Source: Ascidiaceihabitans sp029251465
GTDB taxonomy: Bacteria; Pseudomonadota; Alphaproteobacteria; Rhodobacterales; Rhodobacteraceae
DNA: 64,000 nucleotides
NCBI RefSeq assembly: GCF_042932805.1
Contig: NZ_CP170633.1
Span: 3,162,001-3,226,000 of the forward strand
Direction of reading: 5' to 3'
Shown: positions 55,478 through 64,000 of the stretch, piece after piece
Numbering within the stretch: the first letter of the stretch is position 1
Layout of the letters: every line of letters starts with the position of its first letter
Position numbers and translations under genes: made by a program
The notes under the pieces: model-generated
The model's database searches: none
The model's input: only the letters and a program-made list of their open reading frames with translations
What the model was told of the DNA's origin: nothing

Positions 55478-58240
55478 TTATTCTGCGGCAATCGTTTCGC
55501 TGGCAGCCTCAACCTTAACGGCCGAGAATTTAAACTCGGGAATTTTGCCATAGGGATCAATCGCAGGGTTTGTGAGGATATTCGCCGCCGCTTCGACATA
55601 TGCGAAAGGCAAGAACACCATGTCAGGGGCAACCGCACGGTCCATCCGCGCCATGATCACGATGGACCCGCGTTTGGTTGTCAAACGGACGTGGCCACCT
55701 GGCTCGACCCCTAACTTGCGTAGCGTTGAGGGGTGCAGCGAACAGTTCGCTTCAGGCTCCAGCCCGTCCAAAACCGTGGCGCGGCGGGTCATGGACCCTG
55801 TGTGCCAATGTTCCAGCTGGCGCCCTGTGGTCAGGATCATCGGATAATCTGCATCCGGCGTATCATCAGGTGCAATCACGCTGGCAGGTGTAAAGCGCGC
55901 CCGCCCGTCCGGACGCGGGAAACCGTCACCGAACACAACAGCTTGGCCCGGATCGGTCGGGCTAAGCGACGGGTACGTCACTGCTTCGGTCGTCAGTCGA
56001 TCCCACGTGATGTTGTCGAGGCTGCGCATGTTCACAGTCATTTCCGCGAACACTTGGCTTGGGTGCGTGTAAGTCCAGTTCAGACCGCAGCGCTTGGCCA
56101 ATTCAACCTCGATCCACCAATCTTCTTTTGCCTGACCCGGAGGCGTCACGGCTGGGCGCACCATTTGCACCTGACGGTTGGTATTCGACACGGTGCCCGA
56201 TTTTTCGTACAGCGCCGAAGCTGGCAAAATCACGTCGGCGTAGTTGGCCGTTTCGGTGATGAAAATGTCCTGCACAACAAGGTGGTCCAGCTTTGCCAAA
56301 GCGTCGCGCGCGTGTTCCACATCGGGGTCCGACATCGCGGGGTTTTCGCCCAGAACATACATTGCTTTGATGTCACCGTCGTGGACCGCATCCATGATTT
56401 CGGTGACAGTCAGGCCCTTTTCGTTTGAAAAATCACCCGACCCCCAAACCTCGGTAAAGGCAGAGCGCACACCGTCGTCCATGACCGATTGGTAGTCGGG
56501 CAAGAACATCGGGACGAGGCCCGCATCAGACGCGCCTTGCACGTTGTTTTGACCGCGCAGCGGGTGCAGGCCAGACCCCGGACGACCGACCTGGCCAGTC
56601 ATCAAGGCCAGTGAAATCAAGCAACGCGAATTGTCAGTGCCGTGAATGTGCTGACTGATGCCCATGCCCCAGAAAATCATGCCGGCTTTCGCGCCTGCAA
56701 ATGTGCGTGCGACGGCCCGCAGAGTTTCTGCGTCGATACCACAAATCTCTGACATTTTTTCGGGCGTGAAATCCTTGAGGTGCGCTTTTTCTGCTTCCCA
56801 GTTTTCGGTGTAGGCCTCGATGTATTGCTGGTCGTACAGCCCTTCTTCGACGATCACGTGCATAATCGCGTTCAGCATTGAGACGTCCGCGCCGGGGCGG
56901 AATTGCAGCATGTGCGTGGCAAACCGTTTCAGGGCTTGGCCGCGTGGGTCCATCACAATCAGCTTGCCGCCACGTTTGGTGAACTGTTTGAAATAGGTGG
57001 CCGCGACGGGGTGGTTTTCGATCGGGTTTGCCCCAATCACAATCGCCACGTCTGCGTTTTCGATTTCGTTGAACGTTGCCGTAACAGCGCCCGATCCGAC
57101 ATTTTCGATCAGCGCAGACACCGACGATGCGTGGCACAAACGTGTGCAGTGATCGACGTTGTTGTGCTTGAACCCTTCGCGGATGAACTTTTGAAACAGG
57201 TAAGCTTCTTCGTTGGTGCATTTGGCAGATCCAAAGCCCGCAACTTCGCGTCCGCGCCCTTTTAGGCCGTTCGCTGCAAAATCCAGCGCCTCGTCCCACG
57301 TTGCTTCGCGAAAGACGTTTTGCCAGTTGCCCGGGTCAACGTTCAGACCCTTTGCAGGCGCGTCGTCGCGACGGATCAACGGTTTGGTCAGGCGGTGATT
57401 GTGGTGGATGTAGTCGTAGCCAAAGCGGCCTTTGACGCACAAGCGGCCCTCGTTCGCAGGGCCATTGATGCCCTCGACATATTTGACTTTGCCGTCTTTG
57501 ACCTTGATCGAAATCTGGCAGCCAACACCGCAGAACGCACAAACGCTATCGACTTCGCTGTCGAAATCTTTGCTATCGCCTGTGCCTGCGCCCGGCGTGA
57601 CAGCGGCCGGCATCAACGCGCCTGTTGGGCAGGCTTGCACGCATTCGCCGCAGGCCACGCAGGTGGAATCGCCCATCGGGTCGGCCATGTCGAAAGTCGG
57701 ATAGCTGTCCGCGCCGCGGCCGGACATGCCGATCACGTCGTTCACCTGAACTTCGCGGCAGGCGCGCACGCACAGGCCACACGAAATGCAGGCGTCCAAG
57801 TTCACCGACATCGCCACGTGGCTGTCATCGAGCAGCGGAATGCGGCCCTCTTCCAGCTTCGGAAAACGACTTTCGGAGACGCCGTTCAAGTCGGCCATGT
57901 CCCACATGTGCGCGGATTTATCGTGGGCGGTTTCACGTTCTGGCAAATCAGCGACCAGCATTTCAACAACCATTTTGCGGGCATTTTCAGCGCGCGCTGA
58001 ATTGGTCGTGACAACCATGCCCTCGCCCGGTTCACGGATGCAGGAGGCCGCCAAAGTACGTTCGCCTTCGATCTCGACCATGCAGGCGCGGCAGTTGCCG
58101 TCAGGGCGGTAACCGGGTGCCGGTTTGTGGCACAAATGCGGGATAACCAGACCGCGGCCATTGGCCACTTCCCAGATGGTCAGACCGGCTTCGGCCTCGA
58201 CTTCTTTTCCATCCAGCGTGAATTTCACCATGTCCGACAT
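55478..58240 (-). CDS. fdhF: Formate dehydrogenase alpha subunit (FdsA/FdhF type), 920 aa
   Basis: A molybdopterin oxidoreductase with a full N-terminal Fe-S array: plant-type [2Fe-2S] (HLCHKPAPGYRPDGNCRACM), two [4Fe-4S] sites (CISCGLCVRACREVQ and CVACGECVQACPTG), and the Mo-domain [4Fe-4S] (CAFCGVGCQIS). HCTRLCHASSVSALIEN carries the active-site Cys (not selenocysteine) and adjacent His. C-terminal Mo-binding domain completes it. The FdsB/FdsG/FdsC/FdsD partners are not adjacent. GGGAG precedes the ATG. Probably oxidises formate with another electron partner. Confidence 0.93.
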   Translation of the reverse strand: MSDMVKFTLDGKEVEAEAGLTIWEVANGRGLVIPHLCHKPAPGYRPDGNCRACMVEIEGERTLAASCIREPGEGMVVTTNSARAENARKMVVEMLVADLPERETAHDKSAHMWDMADLNGVSESRFPKLEEGRIPLLDDSHVAMSVNLDACISCGLCVRACREVQVNDVIGMSGRGADSYPTFDMADPMGDSTCVACGECVQACPTGALMPAAVTPGAGTGDSKDFDSEVDSVCAFCGVGCQISIKVKDGKVKYVEGINGPANEGRLCVKGRFGYDYIHHNHRLTKPLIRRDDAPAKGLNVDPGNWQNVFREATWDEALDFAANGLKGRGREVAGFGSAKCTNEEAYLFQKFIREGFKHNNVDHCTRLCHASSVSALIENVGSGAVTATFNEIENADVAIVIGANPIENHPVAATYFKQFTKRGGKLIVMDPRGQALKRFATHMLQFRPGADVSMLNAIMHVIVEEGLYDQQYIEAYTENWEAEKAHLKDFTPEKMSEICGIDAETLRAVARTFAGAKAGMIFWGMGISQHIHGTDNSRCLISLALMTGQVGRPGSGLHPLRGQNNVQGASDAGLVPMFLPDYQSVMDDGVRSAFTEVWGSGDFSNEKGLTVTEIMDAVHDGDIKAMYVLGENPAMSDPDVEHARDALAKLDHLVVQDIFITETANYADVILPASALYEKSGTVSNTNRQVQMVRPAVTPPGQAKEDWWIEVELAKRCGLNWTYTHPSQVFAEMTVNMRSLDNITWDRLTTEAVTYPSLSPTDPGQAVVFGDGFPRPDGRARFTPASVIAPDDTPDADYPMILTTGRQLEHWHTGSMTRRATVLDGLEPEANCSLHPSTLRKLGVEPGGHVRLTTKRGSIVIMARMDRAVAPDMVFLPFAYVEAAANILTNPAIDPYGKIPEFKFSAVKVEAASETIAAE

Positions 58241-58408
58241 CCTGCGTCTCCCTAATATTGCGCGACACTTAGCAGAATCAGCGCCAATTCAGGACTCTCA
58301 ATCCCGACACCCATTGCCGAATTTACGCCACTCTCGGTTTCCGATCCGCTCCATTGCGACACGCAACGCCTTGGCCTATCAAAGCAGCACACCCAATCAG
58401 GAGCGCCC

Positions 58409-59065
58409 ATGTCCCACATCACCCTTATCCGCCACGGTCAGGCAAATTCCGGCGCGCAAGACGAGGCCAGCTATGACCGGCTGAGCGAATTGGGGCACCA
58501 GCAGGCACAGTGGCTAGGGCTGCATCTCAAGGACACGTTGCAGCACCATCACCGGCTGTACACCGGCACCTTGCAGCGTCACATCGAAACGGCGAACGGA
58601 ATGGACACCGGGCTGGAACCCACCCGAGATGCGCGTTTGAATGAGCTGGAATATTTCACGCTTGCCGCCGCACTCGAGGCCGAGCAAGGTATCCCGATCC
58701 CCACCGAACAGATTGAGTTTACCAAACACCTGCCCCGTGTTTTTGCCGCGTGGCAAGCGGATGAAATCAAGGGCGCGCCAGAAAGTTTCGCTGATTTTGA
58801 AACCCGTGTCAGTGGGGCCATGGCCGATATCGCAGCGGGCGAAGGTCCGGCGTTGGTTGTCACCTCGGGCGGGCTGATTTCGATGGTGATGCGGCAGCAT
58901 TTAAAATTGGACATAGACGGCATGGCACATCTGGCCCTAGGGATCATGAACACCTCAATGCACCGTTTGTTTCCGATCGGGGGCACGCGTTGGTCGCCGG
59001 TGATGTTCAACAATATCGCCCATCTTGAAGCCCCCGCACGCCATCACGCCCAAACCCACGTTTAA
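58409..59065 (+). CDS. Histidine phosphatase family protein, 218 aa
   Basis: LIRHGQANSGAQDEASYDRL holds the RHG catalytic motif with the phospho-His; LYTGTLQRHIETA and LVVTSGGLISMVMRQ carry the second His/Arg sites expected for the phosphoglycerate-mutase-like fold (the late His is replaced by Ser-Gly-Gly, so check). It is divergent from formate dehydrogenase and begins a three-gene forward run with a GST and saccharopine dehydrogenase. Confidence 0.88.
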   Translation: MSHITLIRHGQANSGAQDEASYDRLSELGHQQAQWLGLHLKDTLQHHHRLYTGTLQRHIETANGMDTGLEPTRDARLNELEYFTLAAALEAEQGIPIPTEQIEFTKHLPRVFAAWQADEIKGAPESFADFETRVSGAMADIAAGEGPALVVTSGGLISMVMRQHLKLDIDGMAHLALGIMNTSMHRLFPIGGTRWSPVMFNNIAHLEAPARHHAQTHV

Positions 59066-59076
59066 GGAAAATGCAC

Positions 59077-59691
59077 ATGCAATTGTTTTACGCCACCAAC
59101 ACGATTTCAGTCGCCGTCGCCATCGCCTTGCAAGAAGCCGGGCTTGATCACACGTTAACTAAGGTCGATTTTTCCAAGGGCGAACAGCTGGGGGCGGATT
59201 ACCTTGGAATCAACTCCAAAGGACGCGTGCCGGCATTGGTTGTGGATAGCGAGGTGTTGACGGAAACCGGCGCGTTGCTTGAATACATCGCGGCCAGTGC
59301 ACCTGACAAAAACCTAGTTCCGAGCAACCCGATTGAGGCCGCCAAAATGCGCAGCGTCATGTTTTATGTCGCCTCAACCATGCACGTAAACCACGCCCAC
59401 CGGATGCGTGGAACACGTTGGGCTGACCAGCAATCCAGCTTTGATGACATGGCCGCCAAGGTCCCTGAAACGATGACTGCTTCGGCCACGTTTGTTGAAA
59501 ACGAGTGCCTGACGGATTTGTTTGTTGGTGACGCTATTTCCATCGCCGATTGCTACCTTTTTGTTGTTTGCACTTGGCTGACAGGCGACGGTGTCGATCT
59601 GTCTGTTTTCCCGAGAATCAACGCCTTCATGGCCGCGATGGAAGACCGTGCATCAGTCAAATCCGTGCGCGCAGCTGGCATTCTCGCATGA
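59077..59691 (+). CDS. Glutathione S-transferase family protein, 204 aa
   Basis: An N-terminal thioredoxin-like domain (LFYATNTISVAVAIALQEAG; the YLGINSKGRVPALVVDSEVL cis-Pro loop; LTETGALLEYI) and an all-helical C-terminal domain with DAISIADCYLFVVCTWL. An ATG at 59077 has AAGGA at good distance; the ATG at 59071 is too close. It overlaps the next gene by 4 bp (ATGA). Confidence 0.9.
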   Translation: MQLFYATNTISVAVAIALQEAGLDHTLTKVDFSKGEQLGADYLGINSKGRVPALVVDSEVLTETGALLEYIAASAPDKNLVPSNPIEAAKMRSVMFYVASTMHVNHAHRMRGTRWADQQSSFDDMAAKVPETMTASATFVENECLTDLFVGDAISIADCYLFVVCTWLTGDGVDLSVFPRINAFMAAMEDRASVKSVRAAGILA

Positions 59692-60746
59692 CCCATCTGT
59701 GGGTGCGCGCCGAACAGCGCAACAACGAAGAGCGCGTCGGGATCACCCCTGCAGGCGCAGCTGAAATGATCGCTGCCGGGATCAAAGTCACGGTGGAACA
59801 CAGTTCCGTCCGCGCCATCCCGATCCAATCTTACATCGACGCAGGTTGCGCCATCGCGGATGAAAACAGTTGGCCAAACGCCCCTGCAGACGCGATCATT
59901 TTCGGCCTGAAAGAACTGCCCGAAAACGGGACGCCCTTGCATCACAAACACATCCTGTTCGGGCACGCCTTCAAAGGGCAACCTGCTGGTCAAATCCTGC
60001 TAAAGCGGTTCAAGGCGGGTGGCGGGACGTTGTATGATCTGGAATATTTGGTCGATGAAACCGGGCGTCGTGTGGCTGCATTTGGCTATTGGGCAGGCTA
60101 CGCAGGGGCGGCCGTGGCCCTAAAATGCTGGGCAGCACAAAGACGTGGTGACATCGCAGGGGCCGTCAAAACCTACCCCAGCTCAGCCGCGCTCCTAGAC
60201 GATCTGCGCACTGAATTAGACGGGATGGATCCCCCAACGGCCATCGTCATTGGCGCATTGGGGCGCGTTGGTTCAGGGGCCGCAGACTTGTGCGCATCGT
60301 TAGGTATCGACGTCACGAAATGGGACATCGCGCAAACCGCAAGCGGCGGTCCATTCCCGCAAATCCTAGATCACGACGTGTTTTTGAACTGCATTTTGGC
60401 CCGCCCAGGCACACCGGTTTTTGTGCCCGCATCCGCAAAAACAGCGCCCCGCATGCTTAGCGTTATTGGCGATATCGCCTGTGATCCGGACAGCGATTTT
60501 TCACCCATCAAAGTCTACGACCGCACGACCAGCTGGGCCGCACCTGCCTTGCGTGTGCACGATGAACCGATTTTGGATGTGACCGCAATCGACAACCTTC
60601 CGTCGTTGTTGCCTGTGGAAAGTTCCGAAGATTACGCAGGCCAGTTGCTGCCCTCATTGCTGACCTTAGACGACCTTTTGAGCGGTGTCTGGGGCCGCGC
60701 GTTTGAAACGTTCGCGACAGCCACGAAAGATATGTCAGTCAGCTGA
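59688..60746 (+). CDS. Saccharopine dehydrogenase (NAD+, lysine-forming), 352 aa
   Basis: Starts MTHLWVRAEQRNNEERVGIT with a PNT/AlaDH-like N-domain (GLKELPENGTPLHHKHILFG), followed by a Rossmann domain (AIVIGALGRVGSGAADLCAS). It fits the lysine-forming saccharopine dehydrogenase family, which interconverts saccharopine with lysine and 2-oxoglutarate. The start overlaps the GST stop; eight bases at the end overlap the convergent SDR stop. The physiological direction is unclear. Confidence 0.85.
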   Translation: MTHLWVRAEQRNNEERVGITPAGAAEMIAAGIKVTVEHSSVRAIPIQSYIDAGCAIADENSWPNAPADAIIFGLKELPENGTPLHHKHILFGHAFKGQPAGQILLKRFKAGGGTLYDLEYLVDETGRRVAAFGYWAGYAGAAVALKCWAAQRRGDIAGAVKTYPSSAALLDDLRTELDGMDPPTAIVIGALGRVGSGAADLCASLGIDVTKWDIAQTASGGPFPQILDHDVFLNCILARPGTPVFVPASAKTAPRMLSVIGDIACDPDSDFSPIKVYDRTTSWAAPALRVHDEPILDVTAIDNLPSLLPVESSEDYAGQLLPSLLTLDDLLSGVWGRAFETFATATKDMSVS

Positions 60747-61467
60747 ACACACGATAATACAGCCAGTCTGGTAGGAATTGTGCACCGCGAAACACCATTG
60801 AAAACAAGCGTGGAAAGCTCTTTTTAAAGGCGCTGTCGTTCATGTGTTCAAACATCTCGCGCGCCGCGACGTCCGTTTCCATGATGAACGGCATTTTGAA
60901 ATCGTTCTTTTCAGTGAGCTGGGTTTTGATGAACCCCGGGTTGGCAATTTGCACCTTGATCCCGGTCTTGCGCAGGTCCGCGTAGATGCATTCAGCCAGC
61001 GACATTGTCGCCGCTTTGGACGCCGTGTATCCGATGCTGCCCGGCAAGCCGCGAAAGCCCGTCAGACTAGATGTGATCACGATGTGGCCGGCGTTTTTGG
61101 CGACAAACTGCGGCACGACTTGGCCCAAGACCCGCACGAATCCTGTAAAATTGATGTCGGCCATTGCCGTGGCTTGATCTGCGTTCCAGTCTTTTGCACC
61201 AAAGGGCCAGTAGACCCCCGCGAGCAGAACAACGCCGTCGATATCACCCACTGCTGCGGCCGCCACTGCCACGCTTTCGTTGTCCGAAATATCGATGGTT
61301 TGATAGCTCGCTTTGCCGGGCAATTCGGCGACGACTGCTTTTAGCTTGTCCTCACCGCGTGCAGATACGACCACCTCGGCCCCCGCGCGGCTTAGGATGT
61401 GCGCCAGCGCTTTGCCCAACCCGTCACTTGCGCCAACCAACCAATACCGTTTGCCCTGCCATTCCAT
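60739..61467 (-). CDS. Short-chain dehydrogenase/reductase, 242 aa
   Basis: NAD(P)-binding LVGASDGLGKALAHILSRAG (the GxxxGxG loop), catalytic YTASKAATMSLAEC (YxxxK) and upstream Ser (VITSSLTGFRG). It is the last gene of a tightly packed reverse run with DUF3833 (2 bp), MFS and DUF1365. This order resembles the sigma-E/ChrR-controlled singlet-oxygen-response cluster known from Rhodobacter, but this is an inference from memory. Confidence 0.9.
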   Translation of the reverse strand: MEWQGKRYWLVGASDGLGKALAHILSRAGAEVVVSARGEDKLKAVVAELPGKASYQTIDISDNESVAVAAAAVGDIDGVVLLAGVYWPFGAKDWNADQATAMADINFTGFVRVLGQVVPQFVAKNAGHIVITSSLTGFRGLPGSIGYTASKAATMSLAECIYADLRKTGIKVQIANPGFIKTQLTEKNDFKMPFIMETDVAAREMFEHMNDSAFKKSFPRLFSMVFRGAQFLPDWLYYRVFS

Positions 61468-61469
61468 GA

Positions 61470-62048
61470 TTATGCGGCCTCTTTAAAGTGTTGTTCGACC
61501 GGGCGCATCGTTGCCACCAATTCGGCCACTTTGAACCCGAATTTGCGGAATTGTGACCGGTTCACGATGGATCCATTAGGGGCTAAGTACATCCAGTCAA
61601 CGGTGTCCAATACGTGGCCACCCGCACTTTCGGGCAATTGGAAACGGTACTTAAGCTGCACCGATCCGCCTTTTTGAACGCCAGTGCCGATACCAACAAC
61701 ATCAGACGCGGTGGCCTTGATCCGCCCGTCAGCGCCGATTGCCAATTGCCATTCACGGTTTTGGATTGAACCGTCATCGTAGCGAAACACTTCGCGCATC
61801 ACACCGGAGTCATTGGTCCATTCGCAGTCGAATTCACCAACAAACCGGCTGGTGACACGCCCCAATGGCCCGTAAATCACGCCCTCGCATACGATCGGTC
61901 CGTTCAGGTGTTTGCGCACGTCAAACTGTTCAGCGTCCGCCGAATAATCCGTGGGGTTTTGCGCCGAAAAGCTGGCGTAACGCGAACGCGCCCAGTTCAA
62001 GAGCAGCACGATAGCGACCCCTGCAAGCATGTAGAAAAACCCGGTCAT
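61470..62048 (-). CDS. DUF3833 lipocalin-like protein, 192 aa
   Basis: An N-terminal membrane anchor (MTGFFYMLAGVAIVLLLNWA) is followed by a beta-barrel-like body: GPLGRVTSRFVGEFDCEWTN and VQLKYRFQLPESAGGHVLDT. Matches DUF3833. It lies 3 bp after the MFS gene, and next to the SDR; probably one operon. Function unknown; may handle modified fatty acids or membrane lipids. Confidence 0.85.
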   Translation of the reverse strand: MTGFFYMLAGVAIVLLLNWARSRYASFSAQNPTDYSADAEQFDVRKHLNGPIVCEGVIYGPLGRVTSRFVGEFDCEWTNDSGVMREVFRYDDGSIQNREWQLAIGADGRIKATASDVVGIGTGVQKGGSVQLKYRFQLPESAGGHVLDTVDWMYLAPNGSIVNRSQFRKFGFKVAELVATMRPVEQHFKEAA

Positions 62049-62051
62049 CCC

Positions 62052-63302
62052 TTAGGTCTCCTCTAGGTTGGTCGCTGCGAACAGCAACATGGCGATGGCT
62101 TTGAGCGCGCAAGGCACGCCGGCGTATAATATCGTGAGGGTGGTCAACGCAGTCTCTGGATTGTCCTGCGATCCGCTTTGAAACCCAGCGAATTGCAGCG
62201 TCGGCAACAGGGCCACAGCGGCAAATGCCAAGGTGAATTTCGACACAAATGACCACAGCCCGAACCCTTCGGCGGCAGAGGGCGAAATGCGGGCCATACG
62301 CGCCGAAAACAACGCAGGCAGCAGGGTCAGATCCGCGCCCAGCGCCGCCCCCGATGCAAGGCAAATCAACGCAAAGGCCATCCAGTCACCAGCGCCCAAC
62401 GTCAGCGCAAATCCCAGCGACAGGATCGACATCGCCATGGCCGTCAGCAAAATGGGTTTGATGCTGTAACGTTCGGCAAGGTGGCTCCAGACCGGGGCCG
62501 CGCAGGCCGCAGACAGAAAAAAGACCAGCAGCAGCGGCCCTTCAAAACCCGGTGCGGCAAGGCGCGATTCCACAAAGAATAAAAACAGGGTCGAACTGAC
62601 GGCAACGGGGGCGGCATTGATCAAAGCGATCAGCAACAAACGACGCGCGATTTTGTCCTGTAACACGGTCGCGAATCCGGTTGATGCCTGTACATGCCCA
62701 GCCCCCCATTCGCGTTGCATCAGCAGCACGGACAAAACGGCCAGAACCGCAAAACCAATGGCGAAACCGGCAAATGGCGCACCCATAAAGTTGCCCAACA
62801 CAACTGGCGCAATCGCGGCAACACACACGCCCAACAACGCACCGGTTTCGCGCCACCGCGCGAGCCGCAAGTGGCCTTGTGCGCCGAGATCATCGGCCTT
62901 CAACACCCCCTGAGCGTAAAAGTTGATCGTCAGAAACGAGAAGGCTGAAAACACCAACGTCAGCATCACCCCAAACCAGATCAGCGGCGGCAGCAAAGGC
63001 GGGATCGCAAACAGCCCAATCATTCCTGCGGCGATCACCACACAACCGCCAAAGACCATCGCTTTGCGGTTGTGCCGATAGCGTTCAGACCAGCGCCCGA
63101 ACAGCGGATCCTGAACCACATCCAGCAAGCGCAGCACAAACAAAACCGTGCCCAGCGCAACGAGCGACACGCCGTATTCATCCACGTAAAATTTGGGCGC
63201 GTGGATGTAGATCGGCAGCCCAGCTGCAGACAAAAGCGCTGCGAACACACCATAGGCAGGCAGCCGTGTGGGTGCCTTTATGTCCATGATTGTCGTGCTC
63301 AT
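62052..63302 (-). CDS. MFS transporter, 416 aa
   Basis: Twelve predicted TM helices with the cation-symporter (GPH/MelB-like) look: LFVLRLLDVVQDPLFGRWSE matches the first loop motif. Tail is short. The ATG overlaps the DUF1365 stop by 4 bp. The substrate is unknown; in related clusters a lipid or lysophospholipid is suspected. Confidence 0.85.
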   Translation of the reverse strand: MSTTIMDIKAPTRLPAYGVFAALLSAAGLPIYIHAPKFYVDEYGVSLVALGTVLFVLRLLDVVQDPLFGRWSERYRHNRKAMVFGGCVVIAAGMIGLFAIPPLLPPLIWFGVMLTLVFSAFSFLTINFYAQGVLKADDLGAQGHLRLARWRETGALLGVCVAAIAPVVLGNFMGAPFAGFAIGFAVLAVLSVLLMQREWGAGHVQASTGFATVLQDKIARRLLLIALINAAPVAVSSTLFLFFVESRLAAPGFEGPLLLVFFLSAACAAPVWSHLAERYSIKPILLTAMAMSILSLGFALTLGAGDWMAFALICLASGAALGADLTLLPALFSARMARISPSAAEGFGLWSFVSKFTLAFAAVALLPTLQFAGFQSGSQDNPETALTTLTILYAGVPCALKAIAMLLFAATNLEET

Positions 63303-64000
63303 CCGCGCGTCACGTCGTGTTCAGGTGGGGTCGGGCTGGGCCGGAATTTCGCCCCCTTGAACCACAGCTTGACCGCTTGCCAATGGATTAGACCCAGCAC
63401 GCGGCGCGATCCAAACGGGCGTCTGATCATCGCGCGCAAGATACTGGCGTTGCTGATCGGACGACGCGCGCCGGTCAGCGTTGCGATCACACCACCGTCG
63501 CCGCGGGTGTAGTCGATCCAGACCCCGATCCGTTCAGGTGAAATATCAAATCGAAAGACGTACCCGCCTTTCACCGGCTGGAAGGGTGAAACATGCATGA
63601 ATTTTTGCGCGCTTAGACGGTCGGTGGGCGCGATGGGCCGCAGGTCAGGGTGATGCACCAAATAGCTGTGGCGCAGGCCGAATGTGTTGGAGACCTCAGC
63701 GATGACAGCTATCATTGCGTCATCTGCGCGCCGACACAGCCAAAAACTGACAGGGTTAAACACATGCCCAAGCACCCGAGGCTGCGCCAGCAATTCGATC
63801 CGCACAACGCCAGTGATTTGGTGCGTTTGCAGCACCTCGCGCACCCACGTAGCACCGCGCCCGCCTTTGATTTCGCCACCGTGGTCCACATCCTGAACAG
63901 ACATCGCGCCACGCGCATTTCGACCGAACAGCGACGGCGTTTGCACATCCGCGTCCGCATCCAACAACACGTAGTCGATGGAATAGCGAAAACCGTTGTT
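63299..64000 (-). CDS. DUF1365 protein, 5' part beyond the window
   Basis: The frame is open to the right edge; NGFRYSIDYVLLDADADVQT and LFGRNARGAMSVQDVDHGG match the DUF1365 N-terminal region, so the ATG-like position at 63970 is inside the gene and not its start. QPRVLGHVFNPVSFWLCRRA and KFMHVSPFQPVKGGYVFRFD are also typical. DUF1365 often lies next to a cyclopropane-fatty-acyl synthase and amine oxidase genes, which would be just outside the window. Confidence 0.88.
   Translation of the reverse strand, partial: NNGFRYSIDYVLLDADADVQTPSLFGRNARGAMSVQDVDHGGEIKGGRGATWVREVLQTHQITGVVRIELLAQPRVLGHVFNPVSFWLCRRADDAMIAVIAEVSNTFGLRHSYLVHHPDLRPIAPTDRLSAQKFMHVSPFQPVKGGYVFRFDISPERIGVWIDYTRGDGGVIATLTGARRPISNASILRAMIRRPFGSRRVLGLIHWQAVKLWFKGAKFRPSPTPPEHDVTRG

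Overview
The window looks like chromosomal DNA of a marine alphaproteobacterium of the Rhodobacterales (Roseobacter group). The rRNA operon has the order 16S - tRNA-Ile(GAT) - tRNA-Ala(TGC) - 23S - 5S - tRNA-fMet. The protein set fits too: DUF6500, WYL regulator plus EamA exporter, YghU-type glutathione transferase, 41-residue L36, lysine-forming saccharopine dehydrogenase, and an SDR/DUF3833/MFS/DUF1365 cluster. These are family-level judgements from reading the sequence; no search was run.

Layout. 1-5210 is a forward block: the acidic C-terminus of a cut-off gene, a P-loop protein, an ABC half-transporter without a Walker A motif, and an OmpR-type two-component system. 5211-11317 is an accessory island. 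It holds a small winged-helix-like protein, a toxin-antitoxin-like pair, an IS1595-family transposase with a divergently promoted DUF6471 gene, a membrane protein, a CdiA-CT-like nuclease followed by a pentapeptide-repeat protein, and the 3' remnant of a serine recombinase that reads into tRNA-fMet. 11400-13486 carries two GDP-deoxyhexose genes (ColD-like and Fcl/ColC-like) lying between 5S and tRNA-fMet. 13655-19181 is the rRNA operon, with a promoter and boxA upstream.

19916-31226 holds msrPQ and a membrane protein, an FMN-binding glutamate-synthase-like protein, three tandem RTX calcium-binding genes (one intact, two broken), a HAD phosphatase and clpB. 31493-41857 is mostly housekeeping: pyrF, Nudix, dinB, RlmL-like methyltransferase, N-formylglutamate amidohydrolase, tRNA-Val, rpmJ, a WYL regulator/EamA/YghU group and an iron permease.

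41941-51006 is a reverse-strand Liv-type ABC transporter flanked by two acyl-CoA ligases, which suggests uptake and CoA activation of a carboxylic acid. It is followed by a PAS hybrid kinase and response regulator pair (51278-53883), a WGR protein, an M20 amidohydrolase, an orphan formate dehydrogenase alpha subunit, a phosphatase/GST/saccharopine dehydrogenase operon, and the SDR-DUF3833-MFS-DUF1365 cluster, which runs off the right edge.

Most interesting: the orphan nuclease/pentapeptide pair in the tRNA-fMet island; the ColD-Fcl pair wedged in the rRNA/tRNA-fMet interval; the decaying RTX array; and at least six copies of a short palindromic repeat that sit at gene ends between 40 and 55.5 kb.
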